Positions 9,174 to 17,024 of a DNA stretch of 64,000 bases are shown piece after piece (position 1 is the stretch's first letter; the number at the start of each line of letters is the position of its first letter). Origin of the DNA: Methanoregula sp. (GTDB taxonomy: Archaea; Halobacteriota; Methanomicrobia; Methanomicrobiales; Methanospirillaceae); assembly GCF_028712425.1 (NCBI RefSeq), contig NZ_JAQTQD010000004.1, positions 96,925 to 160,924 of the forward strand, read 5' to 3'. The notes beneath the pieces are model-generated. The model worked only from the letters and a program-made list of their open reading frames with translations, did no database searches and was not told the origin of the DNA. The position numbers were made by a program, and so were the translations under genes.

Positions 9174-9365
9174 AGGAGAAGGTCAACGACCTTCTCCTGC
9201 CGCAGGTCTGACGACCTGTGGCATTCTACAACCTCCCTACAGTCGGTCCCCAGTGGGGGAGTCCGAATGGTTCATCAGGACCATGAGGAAGGAGAAGAAC
9301 CCGAAGGATTCTTCGAGGGCGAGAAGATGCCGCGCATCTTCTCGTCTCGCAGTCCGATGACTGCG
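9174..9365. repeat. Two paired-hairpin modules plus a single hairpin (variable-stem repeat family)
   Basis: Three structures lie in the 794-base gap after the synthetase. Module one: arms AGGAGAAGGTC (9174-9184) and its exact complement (9188-9198) around loop AAC, then CAGGTC (9203-9208), loop TGAC and GACCTG (9213-9218). A lone hairpin at 9294-9314 has GAAGAA/TTCTTC ends. Module two: arms CGAGAAGATGC (9320-9330) and complement (9334-9344) around CGC, then CGCAGTC (9348-9354), loop CGAT and GACTGCG (9359-9365). The arms differ between modules but remain complementary, and the first hairpins share GA(G)AAG/CTTCTC ends. The rest of the gap (9020-9170, 9370-9640) shows only a short AT-rich stretch and no gene. 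Confidence 0.75.
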
Positions 9366-9640
9366 AAGACAGCCCAAGGCCGCAAGCCCCCTTGACCCCC
9401 CCGTTTCATTTTTTTTAGCTCGCATATGGTAAAGTTCCACGGGGCGAGGGTCGACAGACCCCGAGCGCCCGTGGCTCCATCCCAAACTAACACAATCCCA
9501 CATAGGTTTTCAACAGAACCGAGAAATCTTATCGAATGTATCTCGCTATGACAAATTTTTTTCCACCAGAGATGCATCATCAGATGTAATGACAACGTAT
9601 TACCCCTCTAAAATGAGGAAATATCTGGCATAGGGATGAA

Positions 9641-9745
9641 CGGTAATTGAGGCCGCCGCGAAGCGTTCTTCGATTTCGGCTACAGTCATCCCTTCGGGGT
9701 ATGGAGCATCAGCCTCTATCTTTGTGATTGAGGCTTTCAATAAAC
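9641..9745. repeat. Dispersed ~100-bp repeat, copy 1 (pair with 42361-42463)
   Basis: The first 20 bases, CGGTAATTGA then (A)GGCCGCCGCG, match the start of the copy at 42361 apart from one base, and CAGTCATCCCTT(C/T)GGGGTATGG is shared further in. The tails also resemble one another (GATTGAG..T.TCAA.AAA). Between the shared blocks the sequence differs; the second copy has perfect hairpins there while this copy has degenerate ones. It is intergenic, between the ADP-forming synthetase and a small minus-strand gene. Confidence 0.7.
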
Positions 9746-9801
9746 TAAAAATGAAGATATTCGAAGAAGCCCTATTTTAGATGAATATTAAAATTGTTTT
9801 C

Positions 9802-10071
9802 TCACCACCGGAACTTCCTTCGCCTCTTTTCTTTCTCCTCAAACGAAACGATGAAGTAACTGTGGATCTTCCTCTCGTCATCCAGCAGGATCTCAAGGTA
9901 GAGTTCCATCATACGGTGCTCGAACGCGGCCGCGATCTGGTCGGCGCCGAGCTCGACAAAACCCAGCGCATGCAGCTCCTTCTCCACTTTGCTCACCGGG
10001 TATCTCCGATTGGTTGAGACGAGTCGTTCGACATGCCGTTTCATCCGCAGCTGCCATCCTGCATTGACCAT
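9802..10071 (-). CDS. Small uncharacterised protein
   Basis: An 89-residue protein if started at ATG 10071 (MVNAGWQLRMKRH), where GAGG lies about nine bases upstream; ATG 10044 (MKRHVERLV) would give 80 residues. The body RRYPVSKVEKELHALGFVEL and the helix AAAFEHRMMELYLEILLDDE read as compact, soluble and coding, and the C-terminus EEKEKRRRKFRW is strongly basic, which suggests nucleic acid or ribosome contact. I recognise no family. The downstream flavin reductase-like gene lies upstream on the same strand with about 110 bases between, so they may or may not be cotranscribed. Confidence 0.55.
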   Translation of the reverse strand: MVNAGWQLRMKRHVERLVSTNRRYPVSKVEKELHALGFVELGADQIAAAFEHRMMELYLEILLDDERKIHSYFIVSFEEKEKRRRKFRW

Positions 10072-10180
10072 GCCAGTATGCCTCGATCCGGTAATAGATG
10101 CTGGTTCCTGATTAAGATATGGAAGCGGGCATAGGCATATGCCGTAGCCTGTTAAAAAAAGAAAAAGATTGTTGTTCTGG

Positions 10181-10741
10181 TTATTTCTTCTGGAATTTCT
10201 TCCCGGCCGAGAATGCCTTATCGAGCTGGGGCCCGACCCCGAAATACGTAGACTGTGCATAAACGATCGGATCTATTTTCGTCAGGTCCGGTTTTTGGTC
10301 CGTGACGCAGGACTTGTTCGCGTGGATCTCCACGATCTCACCGATATAGAGCAGGTGGCTCCCGCAGTCAACTGATTTGAACAGTTTGCATTCGATATTG
10401 ACCGGGCACTCTTTTGCCATCGGGGCGGTCTGTGTCTTTCCGTAAAACGAAGTGTAGACCTTCGACTTGTCCTCTTTTTCCCCGGAAACAATGCCGCAGT
10501 AGTCTGCTGCCACAACGTCCTTTGCCGCGGGCACGTTCAGGCTGAAGGTCTTGTTCTCCTCGATCCCCTTTGCCGTGTGCCGGACATGGTTGATCGCAAC
10601 GCAGACCATTGGCGGCGCCATGCAGGCAACCGTTGCCCATGCAGCGGTCATGTAGTTGGGCTTTCCGTTGACGTTTGCACCCACGAGAAGGGTGGGCATG
10701 ACACTCATATACGGCATCGGGCCGAGCGTGACTTTCTCCAT
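10181..10741 (-). CDS. Flavin reductase-like (FMN-binding) protein
   Basis: A 186-residue member of the flavin reductase-like domain family, the split-barrel FMN-binding proteins common in methanogens. The N-terminal pattern is typical: MPTLLVGANVNGKPNYMTAAW, then PPMVCVAINHVRHTAKGIEE and TFSLNVPA, followed by the conserved DYCGIVSGEKEDKS block. It probably binds FMN and exchanges electrons with a partner flavoprotein or ferredoxin; the partner is unknown. It is transcribed away from the MoxR operon across a 430-base divergent region. A highly charged C-terminus, GKKFQKK, ends the protein. Confidence 0.88.
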   Translation of the reverse strand: MEKVTLGPMPYMSVMPTLLVGANVNGKPNYMTAAWATVACMAPPMVCVAINHVRHTAKGIEENKTFSLNVPAAKDVVAADYCGIVSGEKEDKSKVYTSFYGKTQTAPMAKECPVNIECKLFKSVDCGSHLLYIGEIVEIHANKSCVTDQKPDLTKIDPIVYAQSTYFGVGPQLDKAFSAGKKFQKK

Positions 10742-11000
10742 GGTAAATCCCGGATGTGGTTGGCAGGACTAAGGAATAAGCATATCCCTTTCCCTTCATT
10801 ATGTCGGGTGCTGGAAAAAATGTAAAGTATATTTTCCAAAAAGAAATCTGTTTTATACTGATTGACATAACTCTGTTTCAGACCCCTGACACTACAGGGA
10901 CATAAGAAAATGCGTGGTGCGATGATCGGATCTCCGGCGGGACCCGCCATGCGGGACCTGTCCGGCCTCCCGGTTATTCCAGAAACCATTTAACTGACTG

Positions 11001-11008
11001 TATAAAAA
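11001..11008 (+). promoter_or_regulatory. TATA element for the MoxR operon
   Basis: TATAAAAA lies about 170 bases before the moxR ATG. Transcription would start near 11030, at the foot of the folded leader described next. The part of this gap between 10742 and 11000 shows no gene. Confidence 0.45.
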
Positions 11009-11024
11009 CATCATGATACGGGAT

Positions 11025-11133
11025 CTCCGCGACGTGTGTAACGTGCACGAAGGGCAAAACTCGCGGAGGGGGCTCAGGCAGGGACTGCCCGGAATACACA
11101 GAGCCCCGCTCCCGTTCATGTGGCATGAACGGG
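11025..11133 (+). ncRNA. Strongly structured leader RNA upstream of moxR (candidate cis-regulatory RNA)
   Basis: Three consecutive helices are visible. The first pairs CTCCGCG (11025-11031) with CGCGGAG (11062-11068). The second pairs GGGGCTC (11069-11075) with GAGCCCC (11101-11107) and encloses a nested GGCAG/CTGCC hairpin (11077-11089). The third is a perfect ten-base hairpin, CCCGTTCATG (11111-11120), loop TGG and complement (11124-11133). The block ends 40 bases before the moxR ATG and begins about where the TATA element predicts transcription to start. I recognise no known riboswitch; an independent small RNA is the alternative. Confidence 0.45.
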
Positions 11134-11173
11134 TAAAAAGACCGGCCCGGTAAAACCAGACAAACGTGATACC

Positions 11174-12160
11174 ATGAATGCAGAGATTGCCCAGTTGACA
11201 AATGATGCAAAGGCTCATGCCGCTACGCTGGATGCGATCAGGAACGAGATGAAGACCGTCATTGTCGGGCAGAACGCGGTCATCGACCGGCTGCTGATGG
11301 CGGTCTGCGCTGACGGCCATGTCCTTCTCGAAGGCGTACCGGGCATAGCCAAGACCCTGACCATCCGCACCCTCTCGCAATGCGTTGACTGCAGCTTCAC
11401 GCGGCTCCAGTTCACCCCCGACCTCCTCCCCGCCGACATCATGGGGACGAAGATCTTTAACCAGAAGGACGGGAGTTTCTCGACCGTAAAAGGTCCCGTC
11501 TTCTCCCACTTTATCCTGGCCGACGAGATCAACCGTGCACCGCCCAAGGTCCAGTCGGCGCTCCTTGAGGCCATGCAGGAGAAGCAGGTCACCATCCAGG
11601 GCGACACGCACGTGCTTGCTCGTCCCTTCTTTGTGCTCGCCACCCAGAACCCGATCGAGTCCGAGGGGACGTATCCTCTTCCCGAGGCGCAGGTCGACCG
11701 GTTCATGTTCAAGGTCCTGATGACCTATCCGGAGATGAGCGACGAGGTGACGATCCTTGACCGGTTCACTGAAGGGATCGCCCTTGACCCAAAGAAGGTG
11801 ATCTCGTCAGAGGAGATCCTGAAGATCCAGGCTTTCACCCGGAAGGTATACGCTGATGCCGCCATCAAGCGATACGTCAGCGCGATCGTTGACGCCACCC
11901 GGAAACCCGCGGATTACCATCTTGACGAAGCACGCTACATCGCGCTCGGCGCGTCCCCGCGGGCATCGATCTTCCTGATCCTGGGCGGCAAGGCCCATGC
12001 CCTGCTCGCGGGCCGGGGATATGTCATCCCCGAGGACATCAAGGCCGTTGCCCACGACGTGCTCCGGCACCGGATCATCCTCAACTACGAAGGCGAGGCC
12101 GATGGGATCACCACCGACGCGATCATCGACCGCATCCTTTCCGTGGTGAAGGTCCCATGA
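11174..12160 (+). CDS. moxR: MoxR-family AAA+ ATPase
   Basis: A 328-residue MoxR ATPase, thought to act as a chaperone that activates partner VWA-domain proteins with metals or cofactors. Walker A is GVPGIAKT near residues 54-61, Walker B is LADEINRAPP near 115-124, and the sensor segment LATQNPIESEGTYPLPEAQ follows, all standard for MoxR. It is the first gene of a four-gene plus-strand unit with DUF58, VWA and a large secreted-membrane protein, the classic MoxR/Bat arrangement. What client the system matures is unknown. Its leader is unusually structured. Confidence 0.95.
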   Translation: MNAEIAQLTNDAKAHAATLDAIRNEMKTVIVGQNAVIDRLLMAVCADGHVLLEGVPGIAKTLTIRTLSQCVDCSFTRLQFTPDLLPADIMGTKIFNQKDGSFSTVKGPVFSHFILADEINRAPPKVQSALLEAMQEKQVTIQGDTHVLARPFFVLATQNPIESEGTYPLPEAQVDRFMFKVLMTYPEMSDEVTILDRFTEGIALDPKKVISSEEILKIQAFTRKVYADAAIKRYVSAIVDATRKPADYHLDEARYIALGASPRASIFLILGGKAHALLAGRGYVIPEDIKAVAHDVLRHRIILNYEGEADGITTDAIIDRILSVVKVP

Positions 12161-12236
12161 CAGCAACCGTCATTTCCATAACCGCAGGCAGCACGCCACG
12201 TCCACAAATCCATGTCCTTTTTAGAGGGGATGGCGC

Positions 12237-13133
12237 ATGGAAGACCGCAGCGAACTGATCCGCCAGATCCGGAAGATCGAGCTCTCGACCGGTATCTTGG
12301 TCGAAGGTCTCCAGTCCGGGCTCCACCACTCGGTCTTCCGCGGGCAGGGAATAGAGTTCGCCGAGATCCGGGAGTACGTTCCTGGCGACGACATCCGCTC
12401 GATTGACTGGAAAGTGACCGCCCGCTACAACCACCCGTTTGTCAAGGAGTACATCGAGGAGCGCGACCAGACCTTCTACTTCATGGCCGACATCTCCGAC
12501 TCGGGGTCGTTCGGCTCGGAGACCACCAAGCAGAAGAAGATCCTCGAGCTCGTGGCAAGTCTCGGGTTTGCTGCGCTCAAAAACAACGACCGGGTCGGCC
12601 TCCTGCTCTTCTCGGACCGGGTGGAGAAGTTCATCCCTGCCCACCGGGGCAGGAAGCACCTTGTCGGGATCCTCAACACGATGATCAACCACAAGCCGGT
12701 CTCGGACCGGACCGACCTCGGGGTTGCCGCCCGCTTCCTCGCAAAGGTTCTCTCCCGGAGGAGTTCGGTCATCATCCTCTCGGACTTCATCTCGCCTGAT
12801 TTCATGCGGCCCCTCCGGATCCTGCGCCAGCGCCACGAAGTGATCGCGCTCCGGGTCCGGGACGAACGCGAGCGCGAGCTGCCGGACGTGGGACTCATCG
12901 AGCTCGAGGACCCCGAGACCGGCGAGCAGGTGCTTGTCGACACCTCGGACGAGGAGTTCCGGGAGCGGTACCGGGAACTGGTTTGTGAGGCCGAGACAAC
13001 CCTGCACCACGACCTGGCGCGGCACCGCATCCACGACCTTGCGATCTCGACGGACGAGCCGTATGAAATCCCACTGAAACGGTTCTTTTCCGGTATAGCG
13101 GGAAGGAGGGACCATTATGCCGGGATTCTATGA
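12237..13133 (+). CDS. DUF58 domain protein (MoxR partner)
   Basis: A 298-residue DUF58 protein with a VWA-like fold. The family signature GDDIRSIDWKVTARYNHPFV lies near residues 49-68, and the D-x-S-x-S metal site is represented by DISDSGSFG near 85-93. There is no membrane segment, so it is probably cytoplasmic and meets MoxR there. Start ATG 12237 is preceded by GGGGATGG. It overlaps the following VWA gene by 17 bases, so the two are coupled. The 76-base gap after moxR has no visible terminator. Confidence 0.93.
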   Translation: MEDRSELIRQIRKIELSTGILVEGLQSGLHHSVFRGQGIEFAEIREYVPGDDIRSIDWKVTARYNHPFVKEYIEERDQTFYFMADISDSGSFGSETTKQKKILELVASLGFAALKNNDRVGLLLFSDRVEKFIPAHRGRKHLVGILNTMINHKPVSDRTDLGVAARFLAKVLSRRSSVIILSDFISPDFMRPLRILRQRHEVIALRVRDERERELPDVGLIELEDPETGEQVLVDTSDEEFRERYRELVCEAETTLHHDLARHRIHDLAISTDEPYEIPLKRFFSGIAGRRDHYAGIL

Positions 13134-14067
13134 TCCGGTCTGGCTGCTGGGCCTCTTTGCGATCCCGGTCCTTGCCGCCATGTATTTCTGGATTATGCGG
13201 CAGAAAAAGACCGAGGCGATCCGGTTCTCCCGGCTCGCGTTCGTGAAATCGGCGCTGGGGGATGCGAAGAAATCGAGGCGGACCCACGTCCTCTTTGCAA
13301 TCGCCATTGCTGCGATTGCCCTGCTCTTCATCGGCCTTGCCGACCCCCACATCCCGCTCGAACAGACACGGGAAGGGGTGAACGTTGTCCTTGCCATCGA
13401 CGACTCCGGGAGCATGCAGGCAACGGACTACCAGCCGTCCCGTATTGAGGCAGCCAAGAGCGCCGCAGACACGCTCCTGAAAAACCTCGATTCCAAGGAC
13501 TATGCGGGTGTAGTCATCTTCGAATCCGGTGCATCGACTGTCGCCTACTTAAGCCCGGACAAGGACCGGGTCCGCGAGAAACTTGCCGCGGTCTCCGCAC
13601 GGTCCGGGCAGACCGCGATCGGCGACGGCCTTGCACTCGCGATCGACATGGCCAAATCCATCCCCAACCGGAAGAGCGTTGTCATCCTCCTCTCGGACGG
13701 GGTGAACAATGCTGGCGTCATCTCGCCCGATGAGGCCGTGACATTCGCAAAGTCTGCCGGCATCCCGGTATACACGGTCGGCATGGGCTCCTCGGAGCCC
13801 GTGGTGCTCGGCTACGACTGGTTCGGCAATCCCCAGTATGCCCAGCTGGATGAGACAACGCTCCAGTCCATTGCCACGCAGACCGGCGGGAAGTACTTCA
13901 AGTCCGTCGACGGCCAGACCTTAAAGGAAATCTATGGCAGCATGAACCAGCAGATCATCCGCGAGAAAGAGGAGACAAGTATCAAGAATGTCTTCATCTT
14001 CGGCGCTCTCATCCTCCTCGTCCTCGAACTCTGGCTGCGCTATGGAAGGGGGCGGGTCATCCAATGA
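13117..14067 (+). CDS. VWA-domain membrane protein (BatA-like)
   Basis: A 316-residue protein with two N-terminal hydrophobic helices (residues about 4-24 and 55-76), a von Willebrand A domain from about 85 to 275 with the intact metal-site motif AIDDSGSMQ near 92-100, and a C-terminal helix (about 288-306). The topology matches BatA-type proteins, with the VWA domain between the membrane helices. It overlaps DUF58 upstream and the next gene by four bases (ATGA), consistent with a stoichiometric complex. Substrate unknown. Confidence 0.93.
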   Translation: MPGFYDPVWLLGLFAIPVLAAMYFWIMRQKKTEAIRFSRLAFVKSALGDAKKSRRTHVLFAIAIAAIALLFIGLADPHIPLEQTREGVNVVLAIDDSGSMQATDYQPSRIEAAKSAADTLLKNLDSKDYAGVVIFESGASTVAYLSPDKDRVREKLAAVSARSGQTAIGDGLALAIDMAKSIPNRKSVVILLSDGVNNAGVISPDEAVTFAKSAGIPVYTVGMGSSEPVVLGYDWFGNPQYAQLDETTLQSIATQTGGKYFKSVDGQTLKEIYGSMNQQIIREKEETSIKNVFIFGALILLVLELWLRYGRGRVIQ

Positions 14068-15617
14068 AGTATCCCGTCCTTGTCCTCCTGCTCGCGGTTG
14101 CGGCGGCCCTCATCCTCCCGGTCGTAGCCGCGGAGATCACCTTCTCGGCAGACAGCAGCGAATATTTCTTCCCTCTCGGCGCAACGGCAACCGTACCCAT
14201 CACGGTGACGAGCACCTACGACCATGACATTGACGGGACCATCCAGTTCACGACAACCGAGCAGCTCCAGAACAGCGGCACCGTGATGTACAGCACCAAG
14301 AACCGCGTGTATTCCGACACGATCTCGCCGGGCACCGCCCAGATCGGGCTCGATGGGGGAACGTCAAATGTTGAGAAGAGCCTCAAGGTGCAGATCGTGT
14401 ACGATTACACGGATACCTCACCGGTCCAGGTAACAATGCCGGAGATCGTCATTCATTTCGTTTCGCAGGTCCCGCAGCAGTCCGGCGCACAGGCCCCGGT
14501 CGCCAGCACGAGCGGCCCGGGCACCGGCAATGTTCCTTCGGGAAGCTCGGTCCAGATCGTCCAGCAGTCGGTCTCTGTCCAGCAGCAGGCCGGCCGTGAC
14601 GGTACGCTCCAGCAGGCACTCTCAAACGGCCAGCAGGCAGAGAATACGAATGCCCTGAAAGAACAGCTGCAGCGGGAAGCGCAGAAAACGCAGCAGGACA
14701 AGGCCTCGTTTGAGGAAGCCCTGGGTAACGACCCCCTGCTTTCCTCGGTCAACGAGAGCCTTGCGGCTGACGGTTTCACCCGGCAGTCCCTCTCATCGAA
14801 CCCGTCCTCCGGCAGTTCCGGTTCGTTCTCCATGGAATACCGGAACGCAGCCGGAGAGAGCGTCTCGGTCGGCGGTTCGATGGAGAACGGAATCGTCCCC
14901 TCCATACAGGAACGGTCAAAAGCCCCGGTCAATGTAACAGCGCCGCTTGCATCCAATGCAACGTACAAGGCTATGGCACAACAGCTCCAGGACAAGGGCT
15001 ACCAGCGGAACAGCACGGCCCTGGACCTCTCATTATCCGGCGCAACAGTAAATCTCACGTTCCAGGACCGGCAGGGGAAGCCGGCGTTTATCAATGCCAC
15101 GACCAGCAACGGGAACGTGACACAGATCAGCCTTGAGACGGAGAAAGAAGCACCGTTCGATTACCTGCCCATATTGGCATGTGTCGTGATCGGGGCGGTA
15201 GCCCTTGTTGCAGCCTGGGTCCTGTACCGAAAGCTCCGCAACCGGCCGTTGCCCGTCCATCTCCCTGTGGCCAACGAGAACCTGTACGAGGAGCCGTTCG
15301 ATCACCGGAACGCTGCACGCAAGCTGCTGGCGCAGGCAGAGGTAGCGTATGGGGATGGCGATCCGGCAGCTGCATGCGGGTTTGCCGGCCAAGCGCTCCG
15401 GCTCCTCCTCGCGTGCGAGAACGGCGTGAGGCGCGAGCTCACGAACGCCGAGCTGGTCGCGTTGCTGCAGTCGAAGGGACGGGACGCCCGGAGCGTTGAC
15501 GACGTGCTTTCGTGGTGTGCCGATGTGGAGTTCGCGCGGGGTGTGGTGGATGAGGGAGAGTTCTCCCGCATCACCGCGTTTATCCTCGATAGTATTGATC
15601 GCACGCAGGCACGTTAA
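14064..15617 (+). CDS. Secreted-then-membrane-anchored protein of the MoxR/VWA operon (BatD-like position)
   Basis: A 517-residue protein with a signal-like N-terminus (MKYPVLVLLLAVAAALILPVVAA), an extracellular beta-rich region to about residue 135, a Gln/Ser-rich low-complexity linker (about 140-270), a second folded region, one membrane helix near 366-390 and a cytoplasmic tail of about 125 residues that looks helical and TPR-like (HRNAARKLLAQAEVAYGDGDPAAACGFA). The arrangement resembles BatD/DUF4129-type partners of MoxR systems, but I cannot assign a family with certainty. A T-rich stretch follows the stop, probably ending the operon. Confidence 0.8.
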   Translation: MKYPVLVLLLAVAAALILPVVAAEITFSADSSEYFFPLGATATVPITVTSTYDHDIDGTIQFTTTEQLQNSGTVMYSTKNRVYSDTISPGTAQIGLDGGTSNVEKSLKVQIVYDYTDTSPVQVTMPEIVIHFVSQVPQQSGAQAPVASTSGPGTGNVPSGSSVQIVQQSVSVQQQAGRDGTLQQALSNGQQAENTNALKEQLQREAQKTQQDKASFEEALGNDPLLSSVNESLAADGFTRQSLSSNPSSGSSGSFSMEYRNAAGESVSVGGSMENGIVPSIQERSKAPVNVTAPLASNATYKAMAQQLQDKGYQRNSTALDLSLSGATVNLTFQDRQGKPAFINATTSNGNVTQISLETEKEAPFDYLPILACVVIGAVALVAAWVLYRKLRNRPLPVHLPVANENLYEEPFDHRNAARKLLAQAEVAYGDGDPAAACGFAGQALRLLLACENGVRRELTNAELVALLQSKGRDARSVDDVLSWCADVEFARGVVDEGEFSRITAFILDSIDRTQAR

Positions 15618-15666
15618 GCCGCAAAAGTACCGGGGCGAACACCCGCCCCCTTTTTTGTCTTTTGCG

Positions 15667-16497
15667 TTATGTGTCCCGGAGTTCCTTCCAGAGGCTTAGT
15701 TCAAGGCAGCTGTCCTTCACGTTCTGCTCCATCTCCTGGTAAAGCGCAAACGGCACCGAGAACGTGAGTACATCCTTGCCGAGCGTGGGACGGACCGCCT
15801 TCCGGGCCGAGAGATCGGTGAGACCGACAACTGCCCGCGGAGAATCCGAGTCCCCTTCTGCAAAGGTACAGACACCTATTGCCTGGCAGCCCGCAGCACT
15901 GGCGGCAACAAAGACCCCGTTCATGACATTGCCGGTCGAAAAATTCGCAAGCGTTGAGAGCGCTGCGATCTGGTCGGCGTTTGCGACAAAGACGATGCTC
16001 TTGATCTTCTCGTTCTCGTCCGCCTGCGTGACCGGCTTCATGACAACATACCGATCCTTCGCATCATAGACGGGAAGGTCCCGTAACCATCTTTTCACGA
16101 CAGCCGGGTTCTTTAAGAACCGTTCTCCTTCCGCAAGCATCATTTTCTGGCGGTCGTTTGGGCACTGGTCGATGACCGCCCGGTAGGCCGTTTTGTCTGC
16201 GGCCCCGGCTAAACCGTTTGAGAGGAACGAGCAGAACCCTTCTTCGCTTCCGGCCGCATGCTTATCGAGCGGCCGCCCGAATCCGAGACCCATACAACCC
16301 CCGGCGCAGGTGGTGGTCTCGCGGGAGAAGACTGCCATCTTCCCGTCCTTTGCCACCTTGGCGAAGAACCACATCACGCAGCCCCAGGTCCCTGGCTTGA
16401 ATTCAAAGGCCTTCTCCGGTTTCTTATCGGTCCATACAATGGCGACCGGGTGCGTCTTTATCCCGGCCGCCCGGGCGATCTCACTTGGGGGTACCAT
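15667..16497 (-). CDS. DUF169 domain protein
   Basis: A 276-residue protein with the DUF169 pattern seen in many methanogens: a PPSEIARAAGIKTHPVAIVW opening, a GTWGCVMWFFAKVAKDGK segment, then TTTCAGGCMGLGFG with three cysteines and glycines, and a C-terminal FSVPFALYQEMEQN. Conserved cysteines suggest metal or cofactor binding, yet no function is established. I start it at ATG 16497, where GAGG lies nine bases upstream; an in-frame ATG at 16623 would add 42 residues that lack the family pattern and overlap the neighbouring gene. Confidence 0.8.
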   Translation of the reverse strand: MVPPSEIARAAGIKTHPVAIVWTDKKPEKAFEFKPGTWGCVMWFFAKVAKDGKMAVFSRETTTCAGGCMGLGFGRPLDKHAAGSEEGFCSFLSNGLAGAADKTAYRAVIDQCPNDRQKMMLAEGERFLKNPAVVKRWLRDLPVYDAKDRYVVMKPVTQADENEKIKSIVFVANADQIAALSTLANFSTGNVMNGVFVAASAAGCQAIGVCTFAEGDSDSPRAVVGLTDLSARKAVRPTLGKDVLTFSVPFALYQEMEQNVKDSCLELSLWKELRDT

Positions 16498-16619
16498 GGC
16501 AGGGTCCTCAATGACGGGCAGAGCATCCGGGTCTAAAAAGCCGGTGATCAGCCCGTCAGGTAATCGTTGGATGGTCGCGTGTCGATAAATAATTACCGGA
16601 TGATACCTGGATCGCCCGC

Positions 16620-16934
16620 TCACTTCCCCGAAGAATCCAGCCGTTCTTCGAGCCGGACAACCGTTGTCTTCATGGATTCAAGGGATGCGTTGATCCGGGC
16701 AATCTCCTCCCGGTTCTTTGAGTCCCCGGCCGCCATCCGGTCCACGAGTGATTCTATCCAGAGTTTCAGGTCCCGTACAAGCAGGATTACGACAACCGCG
16801 ACGAGAACGGTGATGATGATAATCGGTGTGATGACTGCCCAACTGGTGAGCGCCGAAAGAACCGATATCGCACAGAGCACTACACCCAGTAGAACAAGAA
16901 AGATGATCCGTTTCAAATCCATGTTTTTCCTCAA
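16620..16934 (-). CDS. Small membrane protein with coiled-coil tail
   Basis: A 104-residue protein with two closely spaced hydrophobic helices (about residues 9-28 and 33-53), followed by a charged helical tail, EEIARINASLESMKTTVVRL, with heptad spacing that suggests a coiled coil. Starts at residue 1 (MRKNMDLKR) or residue 5 are both possible. No family is recognised. It lies between DUF169 and the PAS-HTH regulator on the same strand, with 90 bases to the latter. Confidence 0.7.
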   Translation of the reverse strand: MRKNMDLKRIIFLVLLGVVLCAISVLSALTSWAVITPIIIITVLVAVVVILLVRDLKLWIESLVDRMAAGDSKNREEIARINASLESMKTTVVRLEERLDSSGK

Positions 16935-17024
16935 TCCTCAGGAATTAATTCGTAATCCCTGTTGCCACATGAATCAGACCTCTGCCGCTTGAGTTTCTCC
17001 ACAGTCCTGCGAGGGCCACGCCGC

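Noticed and set aside
12123-13115. Minus-strand frame of 330 residues
   Set aside because: Antisense to DUF58; no recognisable protein features.
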